A stretch of DNA of 64,000 nt, taken from Duganella callida (GTDB lineage: Bacteria; Pseudomonadota; Gammaproteobacteria; Burkholderiales; Burkholderiaceae_D). The notes under the pieces were generated by a model that searched no databases, was not told where the DNA came from, and worked only from the letters and a program-made list of their open reading frames with translations. The stretch spans positions 24,442 to 88,441 of the forward strand of contig NZ_SPVG01000250.1 of assembly GCF_004614165.1 (NCBI RefSeq), read 5' to 3'. A program made the translations under genes and the position numbers. Of this stretch, positions 44,137 through 53,353 are shown piece by piece; position 1 is the first letter of the stretch; each line of letters begins with the position of its first letter.

Positions 44137-46150
44137 GTATGCACTGCTGCTGGCCATGGGCGCCGCCCAGGCCGACGACCAGATCCTGCAAAGGGTGCTG
44201 GTGGATGGCTCGCGCGGCAACCAGCTCGGCATCGCCGACGCGGCCAGCGCCGGCAGCATCTCGCAGGAGGAACTGGCCAGGCGCACAGTCTACCGTCCCG
44301 GTGAAATCCTGGAGGCGGCGCCCGGCCTGATCGTCAGCCAGCACAGCGGCGAAGGCAAGGCCAATCAGTTTTACCTGCGCGGCTTCAATCTCGATCACGG
44401 CACCGACCTGCGCACCACGGTCGACGATATGCCGGTCAACCAGCGCAGCCATGCACACGGCCAGGGCTGGACCGACCTGAATTTTCTGATCCCGGAACTG
44501 GCGGTGCGGCTCGATTACAAGAAGGGCCCCTATTCCGCAGAGGAAGGCGACTTCGCTTCGGCCGGTACCGCGTCGGTGGTGTACGCCAACCGCCTGCTGC
44601 GGGGCGTGACCAGCGTCTCGGCCGGCCAGCACGGTTACGGCCGCGCGCTGCTGGCCGACTCGGTGGAGACGCAGCGCGGCAGCCTGCTGTACGCGGTCGA
44701 AGCGCTGCACAACGATGGCCCGTTCACGCATCCGGACGATTACCGGAAACTGAACGCCGTGCTGCGCTACAGCGAAGGCTATGCCAACAACGGCTTCAAC
44801 GTCAGCCTGATGGCCTACAAGGCCGATTGGAATTCCACCGACCAGATTCCGCTGCGCGCCGTGCAGGACGGCCAGATCGGCCGCAACGACGCCATCGATC
44901 CCACCGATGGCGGCAAGTCTCACCGTTACAGCCTTTCCGGCGCATGGCGACGCACCACGGACGACAGCGCGTCGAAGGTGAATGCCTACCTTATCGCCAA
45001 CCAGCTCGATCTGTGGTCCGATTTCACGTACTACATGGACGATCCGGTACACGGCGACCAGTTCGCGCAGCCGGACAAGCGTGTGACCAGCGGCGTCAAC
45101 GCCAGTCACAGCTGGCACCAGCACACCGAAACGGGCAACAGCGTAACCACCATCGGCGTGCAGCTCCAGAACGACAATATCTTCAACGGCCTGTGGAACA
45201 CGCAGGCGCGCAGTAAGCTCTCCGTGACGCGTGAAGACCACATCGTCGAGTCCAGCGCCGGCCTGTATGTGGAGAACAACACGCGCTGGAACGCGGACTG
45301 GCGCACGGTGGCCGGGGTACGCATGGACGCCTACCGCTTCGATGTACGGAGCGACCTGGCCGCCAACTCGGGCAAGGCCGACGATCATCTGCTCAGCCCC
45401 AGCGCCAGCATCATCTACGGCCCGTGGCAGACTGCGGAACTGTACGCCAACTTCGGCAGCGGCTTCCACAGCAACGATGCGCGGGGCGCCACTATCACCA
45501 TCGATCCGAAAACCGGCGATGCGGCCAACAAGGTGCAGCCGCTGGTGCGCTCGCGCGGCACGGAATTCGGCGCGCGCACGGCCTGGTTGCCAGGCCTGCA
45601 AACCTCGCTGTCGCTCTATCGCCTGGATTTCGATTCGGAGCTGACCTACGCCGGCGATGCGGGCACCACAGAGGCCGGCCCGCCCAGCCGCCGTTACGGC
45701 GTCGAATTCTCCAACTACTACAAGCCGCTGAAATGGCTGTCGGTCGATCTGGACCTGGCCTATGCGCGGGCGCGTTCGCGCGGCTACGTGGAACAAGGCA
45801 GCTACATCCCCGGCGCCATCGAAGGCACAGGGCAGCTGGCGGTGACAATGGATGACGGTGGCCCGTGGTCGGGATCGCTGAAGCTGCGCTACTTCGGTCC
45901 GCGTCCGCTGATCGAAGATAACAGCGTACGCTCGAAATCCAGCATGACGCTGAATGGCCGCATCGGCTGGAAAGCGCGCAAGGATGTGACGCTGGAACTG
46001 GAAGCCTTCAATCTGACCAACCGTCGCGATTCGGCCATCGACTACTACTACGTCTCGCAACTGAAGGGGGAAGCGGCGCCGGTCGGCGGCATCCACTTCC
46101 ACCCCATCGAATCGCGCTCGCTGCGCGCGACGCTGATCAGGAACTTTTAA
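44078..46150 (+). CDS. TonB-dependent outer-membrane receptor
   Basis: A 690-residue receptor without an STN domain. The plug (about 35-170) has Y-R-P-G-E-I-L-E-A-A-P-G-L and Q-F-Y-L-R-G-F-N-L-D-H-G-T-D, and the barrel ends L-R-A-T-L-I-R-N-F with terminal Phe. A distinctive plug segment, N-Q-R-S-H-A-H-G-Q-G-W, is rich in His. The start at 44078 gives a usable signal peptide (K-Y-A-L-L-L-A-M-G-A-A-Q-A) but overlaps the DUF6702 gene by 59 bases and has no clear ribosome site; 44156 is the next ATG and would lose the signal. Substrate unknown; context with a peptidase and a possible metal binder points to peptide or metal-complex uptake. Confidence 0.88.
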   Translation: MAQSKPCCSIRITSIKSPLKYALLLAMGAAQADDQILQRVLVDGSRGNQLGIADAASAGSISQEELARRTVYRPGEILEAAPGLIVSQHSGEGKANQFYLRGFNLDHGTDLRTTVDDMPVNQRSHAHGQGWTDLNFLIPELAVRLDYKKGPYSAEEGDFASAGTASVVYANRLLRGVTSVSAGQHGYGRALLADSVETQRGSLLYAVEALHNDGPFTHPDDYRKLNAVLRYSEGYANNGFNVSLMAYKADWNSTDQIPLRAVQDGQIGRNDAIDPTDGGKSHRYSLSGAWRRTTDDSASKVNAYLIANQLDLWSDFTYYMDDPVHGDQFAQPDKRVTSGVNASHSWHQHTETGNSVTTIGVQLQNDNIFNGLWNTQARSKLSVTREDHIVESSAGLYVENNTRWNADWRTVAGVRMDAYRFDVRSDLAANSGKADDHLLSPSASIIYGPWQTAELYANFGSGFHSNDARGATITIDPKTGDAANKVQPLVRSRGTEFGARTAWLPGLQTSLSLYRLDFDSELTYAGDAGTTEAGPPSRRYGVEFSNYYKPLKWLSVDLDLAYARARSRGYVEQGSYIPGAIEGTGQLAVTMDDGGPWSGSLKLRYFGPRPLIEDNSVRSKSSMTLNGRIGWKARKDVTLELEAFNLTNRRDSAIDYYYVSQLKGEAAPVGGIHFHPIESRSLRATLIRNF

Positions 46151-47172
46151 GCGCCACGCTCGTTCAGGATCGCGAAGCCACGCTGGTGCCAGACCGGATA
46201 GGCCGGCGGCACGTCGCTGGCCTGCTCCAGCAGTGCGTTCTGCTCGGGCGTCAGCGACCAGCCGGTGGCGCCGATGTTTTCGATCAGCTGTTTCTCATCG
46301 CGCGCGCCGATGATGACGTTGGATACCGTCTTCTTCCCGAGCAGCCAGTTCAGCGCGATCTGCGGAATGGATTTGCCGGTCTGCCCGGCCACCACGTCCA
46401 GCGCCTCGACGATGCGGAACAGCCGTTCCTCCTCGAAGTGCGGTCCGGTGCCGGCGATATCGTGCGCGCGGGTGCCCGGCTTGGCCGGTTGGCCGCGGCG
46501 GATCTTGCCGGTCAGCTTGCCCCAGCCCAGCGGGCTCCAGACCACGGCCCCCACGCCCTGATCTTCGGCCAGCGGCGCCAGCTCCCATTCGTAGTCGCGG
46601 TTCAGCAGCGAGTAATACAGCTGGTGGGCGACGTGGCGCGGATAGCCGTAGCGATCCGAGACGGCCAGGGATTTCATCAGATGCCAGCCGGAGAAATTGG
46701 ATGCGCCGATGTAGCGCACCTTGCCATCGCGGACCAGCTGGTCCAGTGTGGACAGGGTTTCCTCCACCGGCGTGTTGTAGTCCTGGCCGTGCAGCTGCAG
46801 CAGGTCGATGTGCTCCACCTGCAGACGCCGCAGCGAGTTGTCGACCGCTTCGATGATGTGCTGGCGCGAGGAACCGTAATCGTTCGGCCCCTGGCCGGTG
46901 GGGAAAGTGACTTTGGTGGAGATCAGCAGGCGGTGGCGCTTGCCTTTGATGGCCTCACCGAGAATCTGTTCGGCCAGACCATCGGAATAGACGTCGGCGG
47001 TATCGAACATCGAGACGCCGTGGTCGAGGCAGACATCGATCAGGCGCGAGGCGCCACCGGCGTCGGTGCTGCCCCAGGCCTTGAAGAAATCGTTGCCGCC
47101 ACCGAAAGTGGCGGTGCCAAAACTCAGTTCCGGCACACGCAGGCCGGACTTCCCAAGACGCTTGAAGTTCAT
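46147..47172 (-). CDS. Aldo/keto reductase
   Basis: A 341-residue (alpha/beta)8 NADPH-dependent oxidoreductase. The catalytic tetrad is visible: Asp and Tyr in F-D-T-A-D-V-Y-S, Lys in L-I-S-T-K-V and His in L-L-Q-L-H-G. The C-terminal cofactor block V-I-I-G-A-R-D-E-K-Q-L fits the family. The start at 47172 is fixed by GGAGG 7 bases upstream. It is convergent with the TonB receptor: the two stop codons overlap in the shared TTAA at 46147-46150. Substrate unknown; members of this type reduce sugars and small aldehydes. Confidence 0.9.
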   Translation of the reverse strand: MNFKRLGKSGLRVPELSFGTATFGGGNDFFKAWGSTDAGGASRLIDVCLDHGVSMFDTADVYSDGLAEQILGEAIKGKRHRLLISTKVTFPTGQGPNDYGSSRQHIIEAVDNSLRRLQVEHIDLLQLHGQDYNTPVEETLSTLDQLVRDGKVRYIGASNFSGWHLMKSLAVSDRYGYPRHVAHQLYYSLLNRDYEWELAPLAEDQGVGAVVWSPLGWGKLTGKIRRGQPAKPGTRAHDIAGTGPHFEEERLFRIVEALDVVAGQTGKSIPQIALNWLLGKKTVSNVIIGARDEKQLIENIGATGWSLTPEQNALLEQASDVPPAYPVWHQRGFAILNERGA

Positions 47173-47189
47173 TCGCAATCCTCCAGAGT

Positions 47190-47233
47190 GGGGCGCGCTC
47201 AGCGCGCGAAGGATGACGATTGTAGCGCGCCCC
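47190..47233. terminator. Stem-loop downstream of the chemoreceptor gene
   Basis: Perfect 10-base arms GGGGCGCGCT and AGCGCGCCCC with a 24-base loop lie between the chemoreceptor stop and the start of the aldo/keto reductase gene on the same strand. No T-run; it may terminate or insulate the two genes. Confidence 0.5.
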
Positions 47234-47265
47234 GGCGAATCACGCCGGGCGGCGGCGCTACCGAA

Positions 47266-48984
47266 TCAGAACTCTTCCCACTCGTCGCCGGAGGTCGCTG
47301 CCTTGGCCTTTTGCGGCGCCGGCCTGGCGGCAGACTTGTCCACGGGCTTGGCGGCCGGCTTGGCGCGCGCCGGCTTGGGTAGCGCCGTCACGGTGGCGGT
47401 ACGCGTCACGGGCGCCGGATTCGGCACATACACCGCGGCCGACGCGTTGATGCGGAACGCGCTGACCACCTGCTCCAGCTTGTCCGCCTGATCGCGCAAG
47501 GTCGAAGCGGCAGCGGCGGTCTGCTCGACCAGCGCCGCGTTCTGCTGCGTGGTCTGATCCATCTCCGTCACCGCGCGGTGCACCTGCGCGATGCCGTCGT
47601 TCTGTTCCTGCGTCGCGGCGCTGATCTCGCCGACGATATCGGTCACCTGCTTGATGCTGGAGACCACTTCGTGCATGGTGTTCCCCGCCTGTTCCACCAG
47701 CCTGGTGCCCGACTCCACCTTCTCGACCGAGTCATCGATCAGCGCCTTGATCTCCTTGGCCGCCGCCGCCGAGCGCTGCGCCAGATTGCGCACCTCGGTG
47801 GCCACCACCGCGAAGCCGCGGCCCTGCTCACCGGCGCGCGCCGCTTCCACCGCCGCGTTCAGCGCCAGGATATTGGTCTGGAACGCGATTCCGTCGATGA
47901 CCGAAATGATGTCCACGATCTTGCGCGACGACTCGTTGATCGATCCCATGGTGACCACCACCTGCTCGACCACGGTGCCGCCCTGGGTCGCCACTTCGGA
48001 GGCCGAACGCGCCAGCTGATTGGCCTGGCGTGCGTTGTCGGCATTCTGGCCGACGGTGGAAGTCAGCTGCTCCATGCTGGCCGCCGTCTGCTCCAGCGCC
48101 GCCGCCTGCGACGAAGTGCGCTGCGACAGGTCGCCGGTGCCGGCGGCGATCTGCTGCGACGCCGCGCCCACCGAGCCGGTGGAAGCGCGCACCGTATCGA
48201 TCACGCCGGCGATCTGTTCCAGCAGGTTGTTGAACGCCACCGCCGTGTGGCCGATTTCGTCCATGCGTTCGACCTTGATCTTGTGCGTCAGATCCAGCGA
48301 CTGGCTGACATCCTCCAGCGTGCCGCGTATCGACGCCAGGCTGCCCTTGATGATCACGTACAGCTGCCAGGCCAGCGCACCGGTGACCACCAGCGCCAGC
48401 GCAATCACCCCGATCAGCAGATTGAACGCGAAGTTATATGCCGCCACGCTTTCGGCGCGGACGTCGTCGATCAACTTGTTGTTGTAGGCGATGTGGTCAT
48501 CGATGGCCTTCTTCACCGCCGCCGCGCCGGTCGCCAGCGGCGTGCCGGCCTGCAGCGAGGCGCGTACCGCATCCATGTCGCCGGCATGGGCGCCGGCCAG
48601 GAAGGGAACCAGGGCCTGGCGATATGCCGCCATCGCGGCCTTGTCGGCCTCCAGCATCTTACGGTCGGTGTCGTCGAAGATGCGCTCCTTTTCGTAGGTG
48701 GCGATGGTCTCGTCGAATTTGGCGTGCGCGTCGTTGTACGCCTTATCCAGCGCGCTCTTGTCGGCCAGGTTGGAAAACACCGACAAGCGATAGCCGGCCA
48801 GGCGGCTGTCGGCCAGGTAGCCCTTGGCCATGTTCAGGCCCGCGATACTCGGAATTAAACGGGTCTGCACCATGTCCAGGCGCTGCTGCGCGCGCGACAG
48901 CTGCGCCAGTCCCACGGCGCCGACAAAGATCAGCGCCAGCAGCGCCAACGACAAGGTCAGTATCAGTCGTTTGGTGATCGTCAT
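47266..48984 (-). CDS. Methyl-accepting chemotaxis protein
   Basis: A 572-residue chemoreceptor. Transmembrane helix 1 lies near residues 6-28, then a four-helix-type periplasmic sensor of about 155 residues, helix 2 near 185-208 ([12 protein letters not shown]), a HAMP domain and a long cytoplasmic coiled coil. The signalling tip is E-V-R-N-L-A-Q-R-S. The C-terminus has a low-complexity Ala/Lys/Pro linker and ends D-E-W-E-E-F, like the pentapeptide tether that docks the CheR methyltransferase. The start at 48984 has GAGA upstream; 48999 is an alternative. Ligand unknown. Confidence 0.93.
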   Translation of the reverse strand: MTITKRLILTLSLALLALIFVGAVGLAQLSRAQQRLDMVQTRLIPSIAGLNMAKGYLADSRLAGYRLSVFSNLADKSALDKAYNDAHAKFDETIATYEKERIFDDTDRKMLEADKAAMAAYRQALVPFLAGAHAGDMDAVRASLQAGTPLATGAAAVKKAIDDHIAYNNKLIDDVRAESVAAYNFAFNLLIGVIALALVVTGALAWQLYVIIKGSLASIRGTLEDVSQSLDLTHKIKVERMDEIGHTAVAFNNLLEQIAGVIDTVRASTGSVGAASQQIAAGTGDLSQRTSSQAAALEQTAASMEQLTSTVGQNADNARQANQLARSASEVATQGGTVVEQVVVTMGSINESSRKIVDIISVIDGIAFQTNILALNAAVEAARAGEQGRGFAVVATEVRNLAQRSAAAAKEIKALIDDSVEKVESGTRLVEQAGNTMHEVVSSIKQVTDIVGEISAATQEQNDGIAQVHRAVTEMDQTTQQNAALVEQTAAAASTLRDQADKLEQVVSAFRINASAAVYVPNPAPVTRTATVTALPKPARAKPAAKPVDKSAARPAPQKAKAATSGDEWEEF

Positions 48985-49427
48985 TGTTACTTTTCTCATG
49001 GAAGTGATGGAGGATGGCGCCGTCTCTGCGGCGTGATCGAAGCAGTATAGCGGAACAGTATTACCGCTGAGTAACCAAAAGAAGATTTACGTTGCATCGC
49101 AACCAAAATGCAACGTAACAATGACAATCAGTTCACTTTATGTGCCGCCAGCGAGACCGTGGATCCAACCGTGAGCCGTAGGCTGTCGGCTTCTGCGTCA
49201 GGCTTGCCGGAAGCAAGCCACCTGTCCCGAAGGCCCATGCGCAACGCCCCACGCCAGCCCAGAAATCCGGATCCCGGTCTGCTGCAGCGCAGCGTATCGT
49301 GACGCGGGCAGCGCCGGCAGGCGGTCCAACGCGGTGTGCGAGGCGCATCCGGGCTCAAGTAGGAAGAGGCTAGCAATTGTTAAATACCGACTTCTTTCAC
49401 CGGCGTCGAGCGGTCGTGGCGCCTGGA
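48985..49427. other. Intergenic region upstream of the chemoreceptor
   Basis: About 440 bases without a convincing gene. It contains a perfect inverted repeat (49087-49118) close to the chemoreceptor start. The rest, 49130-49427, is GC-rich with short open frames on both strands that have no ribosome site or coding style; it may be a decayed gene. Confidence 0.45.
49087..49118. repeat. Perfect inverted repeat upstream of the chemoreceptor gene
   Basis: Arms TTACGTTGCAT and ATGCAACGTAA pair over 11 bases around a 10-base loop that itself contains CGCAACC. It lies about 105 bases before the likely ATG, a position fitting an operator or 5' leader hairpin. Confidence 0.55.
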
Positions 49428-50210
49428 TCAACCGAGCACTGGATAGCCCGCGGCGACGGCGTCGGCCTCCAGCCGCGCGATGCGCTGATAATCGGCATCG
49501 GTGCGGAAAGCCTTGATGTGCAGGATCCGCATGTGCGCTCGCAGCTCAGGGCCGGGCGCCAGCAAAGCGTGCAGCAAACGTGCATGCACCGGCGGCGGCA
49601 CCGCGCGGCCGGTAATCAGCGGCAGACCGGGTGACGAGGCGCTGTGCCGCAGCACCCTGATGCCGCGTACTGTTTCGGGCCGCTGCACCGTCAGATAAGC
49701 GAACGTTACGCAATCGATGGCGGCGATGTCGGCCTCCCCCGCCTGCACCATGCGCAGGCTGGCGGCATGGCTGCCGCTCCATTTGACCTCGCCGAAGAAG
49801 CGGCCAGCGCGCGCCAGCGGCGCCACTGCATGGCGTAGCGCATTCATGCCGCTGTTGGAGTGCGGCTCGTTGGCCGCCGCGGTGCCGCCGCGCGCGTCGG
49901 CCAGGGCGCCGATGCCGCTGCCCTCGCGCGCGACGATCACGCTGGAATAATCGGCGCCGTCGCAACCGGGAAAATCGAAACACGGCGTTGCCAGCAGCGT
50001 CGCGCTGTCGCGCAAGGCCTTCATGTAGGGATAGCCGCAAGTCTGCGACAGCAGCATGTCCGGCTGCCGCCAGAACGTGAACAGGTCCGGCGCGGGAACC
50101 AGCGCGGCATCGATGCCGGCATCGCGCAGCAGGCAAGCGGCAAACGCCTCGTACTCCCGCTGCACGCGCGGAGAGACGTTATACATGGGCAGGCTGATTT
50201 TCCAGTTCAT
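49428..50210 (-). CDS. PhnD/SsuA-like substrate-binding protein without signal peptide
   Basis: A 260-residue protein of the phosphate/phosphonate (PhnD) type periplasmic-binding fold. L-S-Q-T-C-G-Y-P near residue 55, A-N-E-P-H-S-N-S-G-M-N in the middle and A-D-I-A-A-I-D-C-V-T-F match the ligand-binding blocks of that group. Unusually the chain starts directly with the first strand (M-N-W-K-I-S-L-P-M-Y) and no export signal is visible. No ABC permease or ATPase is adjacent. Its ATG overlaps the stop of the desaturase gene (ATGA), so the two are coupled. Confidence 0.8.
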   Translation of the reverse strand: MNWKISLPMYNVSPRVQREYEAFAACLLRDAGIDAALVPAPDLFTFWRQPDMLLSQTCGYPYMKALRDSATLLATPCFDFPGCDGADYSSVIVAREGSGIGALADARGGTAAANEPHSNSGMNALRHAVAPLARAGRFFGEVKWSGSHAASLRMVQAGEADIAAIDCVTFAYLTVQRPETVRGIRVLRHSASSPGLPLITGRAVPPPVHARLLHALLAPGPELRAHMRILHIKAFRTDADYQRIARLEADAVAAGYPVLG

Positions 50211-51166
50211 GGTGGCGGCATATGCGGATGTACGGGCGCGTCGATCGGACGGAATCCGTAGCGGCGCGCCAGCTCTCCGTAGCCGTCGATCTGAAACCCG
50301 CCGCTGCGCGCATTATAGGCCGCGCGGCGCGCGCGGTACACGCGCGGCAGCAGATACCACGGCAGCGAGGGCAGATCGTGATGGACCAGGTGCAGATTAT
50401 TATTCAGGAACAGCAGACGAAACGCCAAGCCGGCATCGTTCAGCACGATACGTTGTTTATGCTCTTCGGCCGGACGGTGCTCGTAATAAGATCGCACCAT
50501 CGCCAGCGACAGCGCCGGATAAGCCACGGCGAATACGTACCACGGCGCCGGCACGCCGAACGTCGCCCGGATCCACCACAGCAGCGCCGCCAGCAAGGCG
50601 AAGTGGCGCAGCCACACGCCGGCCTCGCGCCGGTCGCCGCGCAGCAGCTTGCGCACCGCCCCGATCCAGGTCGACGCTACCGCCAGCGCCGGGCCAACCA
50701 GCATGCGGCCCCAGAACGTCTTGTTCATCCAGCGCAGCGCGCGCACCGGCCGGCTCATTGCGGCCCATTCGGCCGGCGACACATAGGTGCTTTCCGCATC
50801 GAGCTCGGGCAGCGTGAGATCGAAGTCATTGTGGTGGCGCAGATGGCTCTCGCGGTAGATCTCGTACGGATACCACACCGCCAGCGGCAGATAGCCGAAC
50901 AGCCGGTTCAACCACGGCCAGCGGGTCGGATGACCGTGGATCAGCTCGTGCTGCAGCGACATGTACCACGCGCACCACCAGATCATCAGCGGCGTGGCGA
51001 TGCCCGCGCCCAGCGCGTGACTATAGCGCAGCGTCGCCAGCCAGCCGGCGTGGATCGCCACGATCAGCAGCCACGTCGGCCACTCGCCGCGCCAGGCCAG
51101 CCGCGCGCGTTCGGCGCCGACCTCGGCCTGCTGTGCGCTGTCGATCCAGGAAGTTCGCTTGCCCAT
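50207..51166 (-). CDS. Membrane fatty acid desaturase
   Basis: A 319-residue integral membrane protein with the three histidine boxes of acyl desaturases / hydroxylases: H-E-L-I-H-G-H, H-L-R-H-H and H-L-V-H-H, which bind the di-iron centre. Four or more hydrophobic helices surround them. AAGGA lies 5 bases before the ATG. It could introduce double bonds into membrane acyl chains or hydroxylate another lipid. It is first in a two-gene unit with a PhnD-like protein, an unexplained pairing. Confidence 0.88.
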   Translation of the reverse strand: MGKRTSWIDSAQQAEVGAERARLAWRGEWPTWLLIVAIHAGWLATLRYSHALGAGIATPLMIWWCAWYMSLQHELIHGHPTRWPWLNRLFGYLPLAVWYPYEIYRESHLRHHNDFDLTLPELDAESTYVSPAEWAAMSRPVRALRWMNKTFWGRMLVGPALAVASTWIGAVRKLLRGDRREAGVWLRHFALLAALLWWIRATFGVPAPWYVFAVAYPALSLAMVRSYYEHRPAEEHKQRIVLNDAGLAFRLLFLNNNLHLVHHDLPSLPWYLLPRVYRARRAAYNARSGGFQIDGYGELARRYGFRPIDAPVHPHMPPP

Positions 51167-51318
51167 CGGTGTCCTTGGTGAGGAATACCAGGGCGAGTAT
51201 AGGAAGCCTCAGCCGGGCTGAAAACGAATTTAAACGCGCTTCTTTATGCGGATTTCGTGTCGCCGCGTAGGTGAGGCAGCGTACAGCGGCGTCCAGGACA
51301 GGCGCGCAGAATATACGC

Positions 51319-51525
51319 ATGGATACGCAATCGACAACCGCAAGCCCGCGCAAATTCCACCCTGCCGCATACGCGATGCACAGGCAGATGGTGGCAGTGC
51401 GGAGAACGATTTCCGCCGCGACGATCGAAGAGTCGCAAGCGGCGGCGCGCTGGGCGCAGGCGTGGTATCAGCTGGTGCAGCGCAAGCTGGAACAGCTCCA
51501 GCATGCGCCGCGGTACTTGCATTAG
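51319..51525 (+). CDS. Small hypothetical protein
   Basis: A 68-residue possible protein with a helical, Ala/Gln/Arg-rich C-terminal half (S-A-A-T-I-E-E-S-Q-A-A-A-R-W-A-Q-A). It fills the gap between the desaturase and the Crp/Fnr gene, and its stop overlaps the convergent Crp/Fnr stop by four bases. There is no clear ribosome site. It is divergent from the desaturase. Function unknown. Confidence 0.42.
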   Translation: MDTQSTTASPRKFHPAAYAMHRQMVAVRRTISAATIEESQAAARWAQAWYQLVQRKLEQLQHAPRYLH

Positions 51526-52265
51526 GCGGGGGAGTAGCAGCCGCCGGCACGGCGTTCCATGCCCTGGCGGTCGACCACGGTGACGGTGCCGCGGCGGTAG
51601 ACGATCAGACCTTCTTCCTGCAGCTTGCCGGCGCAGCAGGTGATGGATTCGCGCCGCACGCCGAGCATGTTGGCGATCATCTCCTGGGTCACTTTGAGTT
51701 CGTTGGACAGCGAGCGGTCCAGGCGTTCCAGCAGCCAGCGGCACAGACGCTGCTCGATGCTGCCGTGACGCACGCCGGCCACGGTCTGCGCCAGTTGCGC
51801 GAACAGGGCGCTGGTGTGGCGCATCAGTTGCTGGGCCAGCGCGCCGCCGCCGAAGAAGGCCTGGCGCAGCACGGCCGACTTGATGCGGTAGCCGTAGCCG
51901 GCGGTCTGCACCACGGCGCAGCAGTTGGCGCGTTCGCCCTCGTACATTGAGACGCCGACCACGCCTTCGCGGCCGACCACCGCCACTTCCGCCGCGCCGC
52001 CGTCTTCGGTCACGTATTGCAGCGAGATGATGGCGTTGGTCGGGAAGTAGGCATATTCCATCGCTTCGCCGGCATCGAACAGACGCTTGCCGGCTTCCAG
52101 CGGCACCAGGTCCAGGTGCGCGAACAGGTCGATCAGTTCTTCGCGCGACAGGCCGCGCAGCAGTTCGTTCTGCTGCGCGCCGGTCAGGCTGATGGCGGGC
52201 GCGGCGGTTTGTTGCATCGCACGGGGGATGCTGGCGGAGACGGAGGTCTGGTTTGCTGCGTACAT
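51522..52265 (-). CDS. Crp/Fnr family transcriptional regulator
   Basis: A 247-residue regulator. The N-terminal cyclic-nucleotide-binding-like domain (about 45-165) includes L-E-A-G-K-R-L-F-D-A-G-E and F-P-T-N-A-I-I-S. A winged helix-turn-helix follows, with V-T-Q-E-M-I-A-N-M-L-G-V-R-R-E-S-I-T as recognition region. There are no N-terminal Fnr-type cysteine cluster residues, so it is not an oxygen-sensing Fnr; cAMP-contact residues of Crp are not evident either. GAGG lies 7 bases before the ATG. Target genes unknown. Confidence 0.9.
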   Translation of the reverse strand: MYAANQTSVSASIPRAMQQTAAPAISLTGAQQNELLRGLSREELIDLFAHLDLVPLEAGKRLFDAGEAMEYAYFPTNAIISLQYVTEDGGAAEVAVVGREGVVGVSMYEGERANCCAVVQTAGYGYRIKSAVLRQAFFGGGALAQQLMRHTSALFAQLAQTVAGVRHGSIEQRLCRWLLERLDRSLSNELKVTQEMIANMLGVRRESITCCAGKLQEEGLIVYRRGTVTVVDRQGMERRAGGCYSPA

Positions 52266-52389
52266 GGCGTTACCTCTTCGGATATTGGTGTTGGATGAAC
52301 AACACTATATCCGCGCTATGTGCGCTGGATTATAGGAGCACAGTCAAGCCCAATGTAGGCTGGGAACATAGCTTGTTGTCAGCCTGGTC

Positions 52390-53277
52390 CTACCTCGGGC
52401 TCGCTTGCAGCACCTTGTCCGGACTCGGCAAAATCAGGGTACTGTGCTCCTCCAGCCGCAACAGCAGCTCCGGATAGTTGACGCCGGCCCGCGCGGCCGC
52501 CAGCAGGGACGCATCGAAACCGGGCTTCCACGACAACACGTAGTAATTGTCGCGCGCCGGGTCGTAGCGCATCCCCAGGTGGCCGGCGCCATGGTAGGCG
52601 CTGACGGCGGCAAACTGCTCCACATACTCGCGCACGCGCCGGCTGTGATAGAAACTGTGGCGGCCGCGCCGCGCCGGACGGAACACCGAACAGGCCACCA
52701 GCCGCCCCTGGCGCGCCAGAAACGAGGCGCCGACCTTCCAGCCGGGAACGTACACCTGCGCCAGCAGCGGATACTCGGCCGGCAAGGTGCCGCGGCTGTA
52801 GTGCAGGCTGATGTCGTCGCCGCGCAGCGGCCGCGTCACCATCGGGTACAGCAACGGATCGGCCTGCAATTGCGCCGCGCTGTCGATGCGCAAGCCGGCC
52901 GGCACCGGCAGGCCGGCGGCGTCGGCAAACCGCATCAGATTCCAGCGGTCCTCCAGCAGCGCGATCAGCGAGGCGCGCGGCGTCGGTACCGCCGGCAACT
53001 CGGGATGACGCGCCAGCAACAGCGAAGTCGCGCGGTCGGCGGCCAGCACGGCGACTATCCCGCTGTCGCTGACGACCTGCTGTACCTGCTGCGCCGACGG
53101 TTGCTCGCCCGACCAGAAGATCAGCCGCCGGCAATCGCGCCCCAGCTTCATGCGCCAGCAACTGCGTGGCGCCAGCACCACAGGCGCATGGCCGGCCAAT
53201 CGCAGACAACGCGCCGCCGCGCGCGTGACGGTTTGCTCCACACCAATCACCAATACCGCAAGATAAGACGCTGCCAT
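52390..53277 (-). CDS. ATP-grasp-like protein of unknown role
   Basis: A 295-residue cytosolic protein. The N-terminal third is a Rossmann-like pre-ATP-grasp domain (A-V-L-V-I-G-V-E-Q-T). Next come segments resembling ATP-grasp: L-E-D-R-W-N-L-M-R-F-A, Y-P-M-V-T-R-P-L-R-G-D-D for the nucleotide-binding strand and Q-V-Y-V-P-G-W-K-V-G. The expected final metal-binding N-P-R motif reads S-W-K-P-G-F-D-A-S, so activity may be changed or lost. GGAGG lies 4 bases before the ATG. Family assignment is moderate; the substrate is unknown. Confidence 0.65.
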   Translation of the reverse strand: MAASYLAVLVIGVEQTVTRAAARCLRLAGHAPVVLAPRSCWRMKLGRDCRRLIFWSGEQPSAQQVQQVVSDSGIVAVLAADRATSLLLARHPELPAVPTPRASLIALLEDRWNLMRFADAAGLPVPAGLRIDSAAQLQADPLLYPMVTRPLRGDDISLHYSRGTLPAEYPLLAQVYVPGWKVGASFLARQGRLVACSVFRPARRGRHSFYHSRRVREYVEQFAAVSAYHGAGHLGMRYDPARDNYYVLSWKPGFDASLLAAARAGVNYPELLLRLEEHSTLILPSPDKVLQASPR

Positions 53278-53353
53278 GTCCCCTCCCCGTGCCAGACTTC
53301 CAGCCTAGCCGGGCGAGGACTTCAAACCTAGAGCACGCTCAAACGTACGTCGC

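Noticed and set aside
43967-46102. Minus-strand frame of 711 codons antisense to the TonB receptor
   Set aside because: Antisense shadow; the receptor on the plus strand has plug and barrel features.
49128-49376. 82-codon minus-strand frame in the gap beside the chemoreceptor
   Set aside because: No ribosome site, Arg/Pro-rich composition and no recognisable motif.
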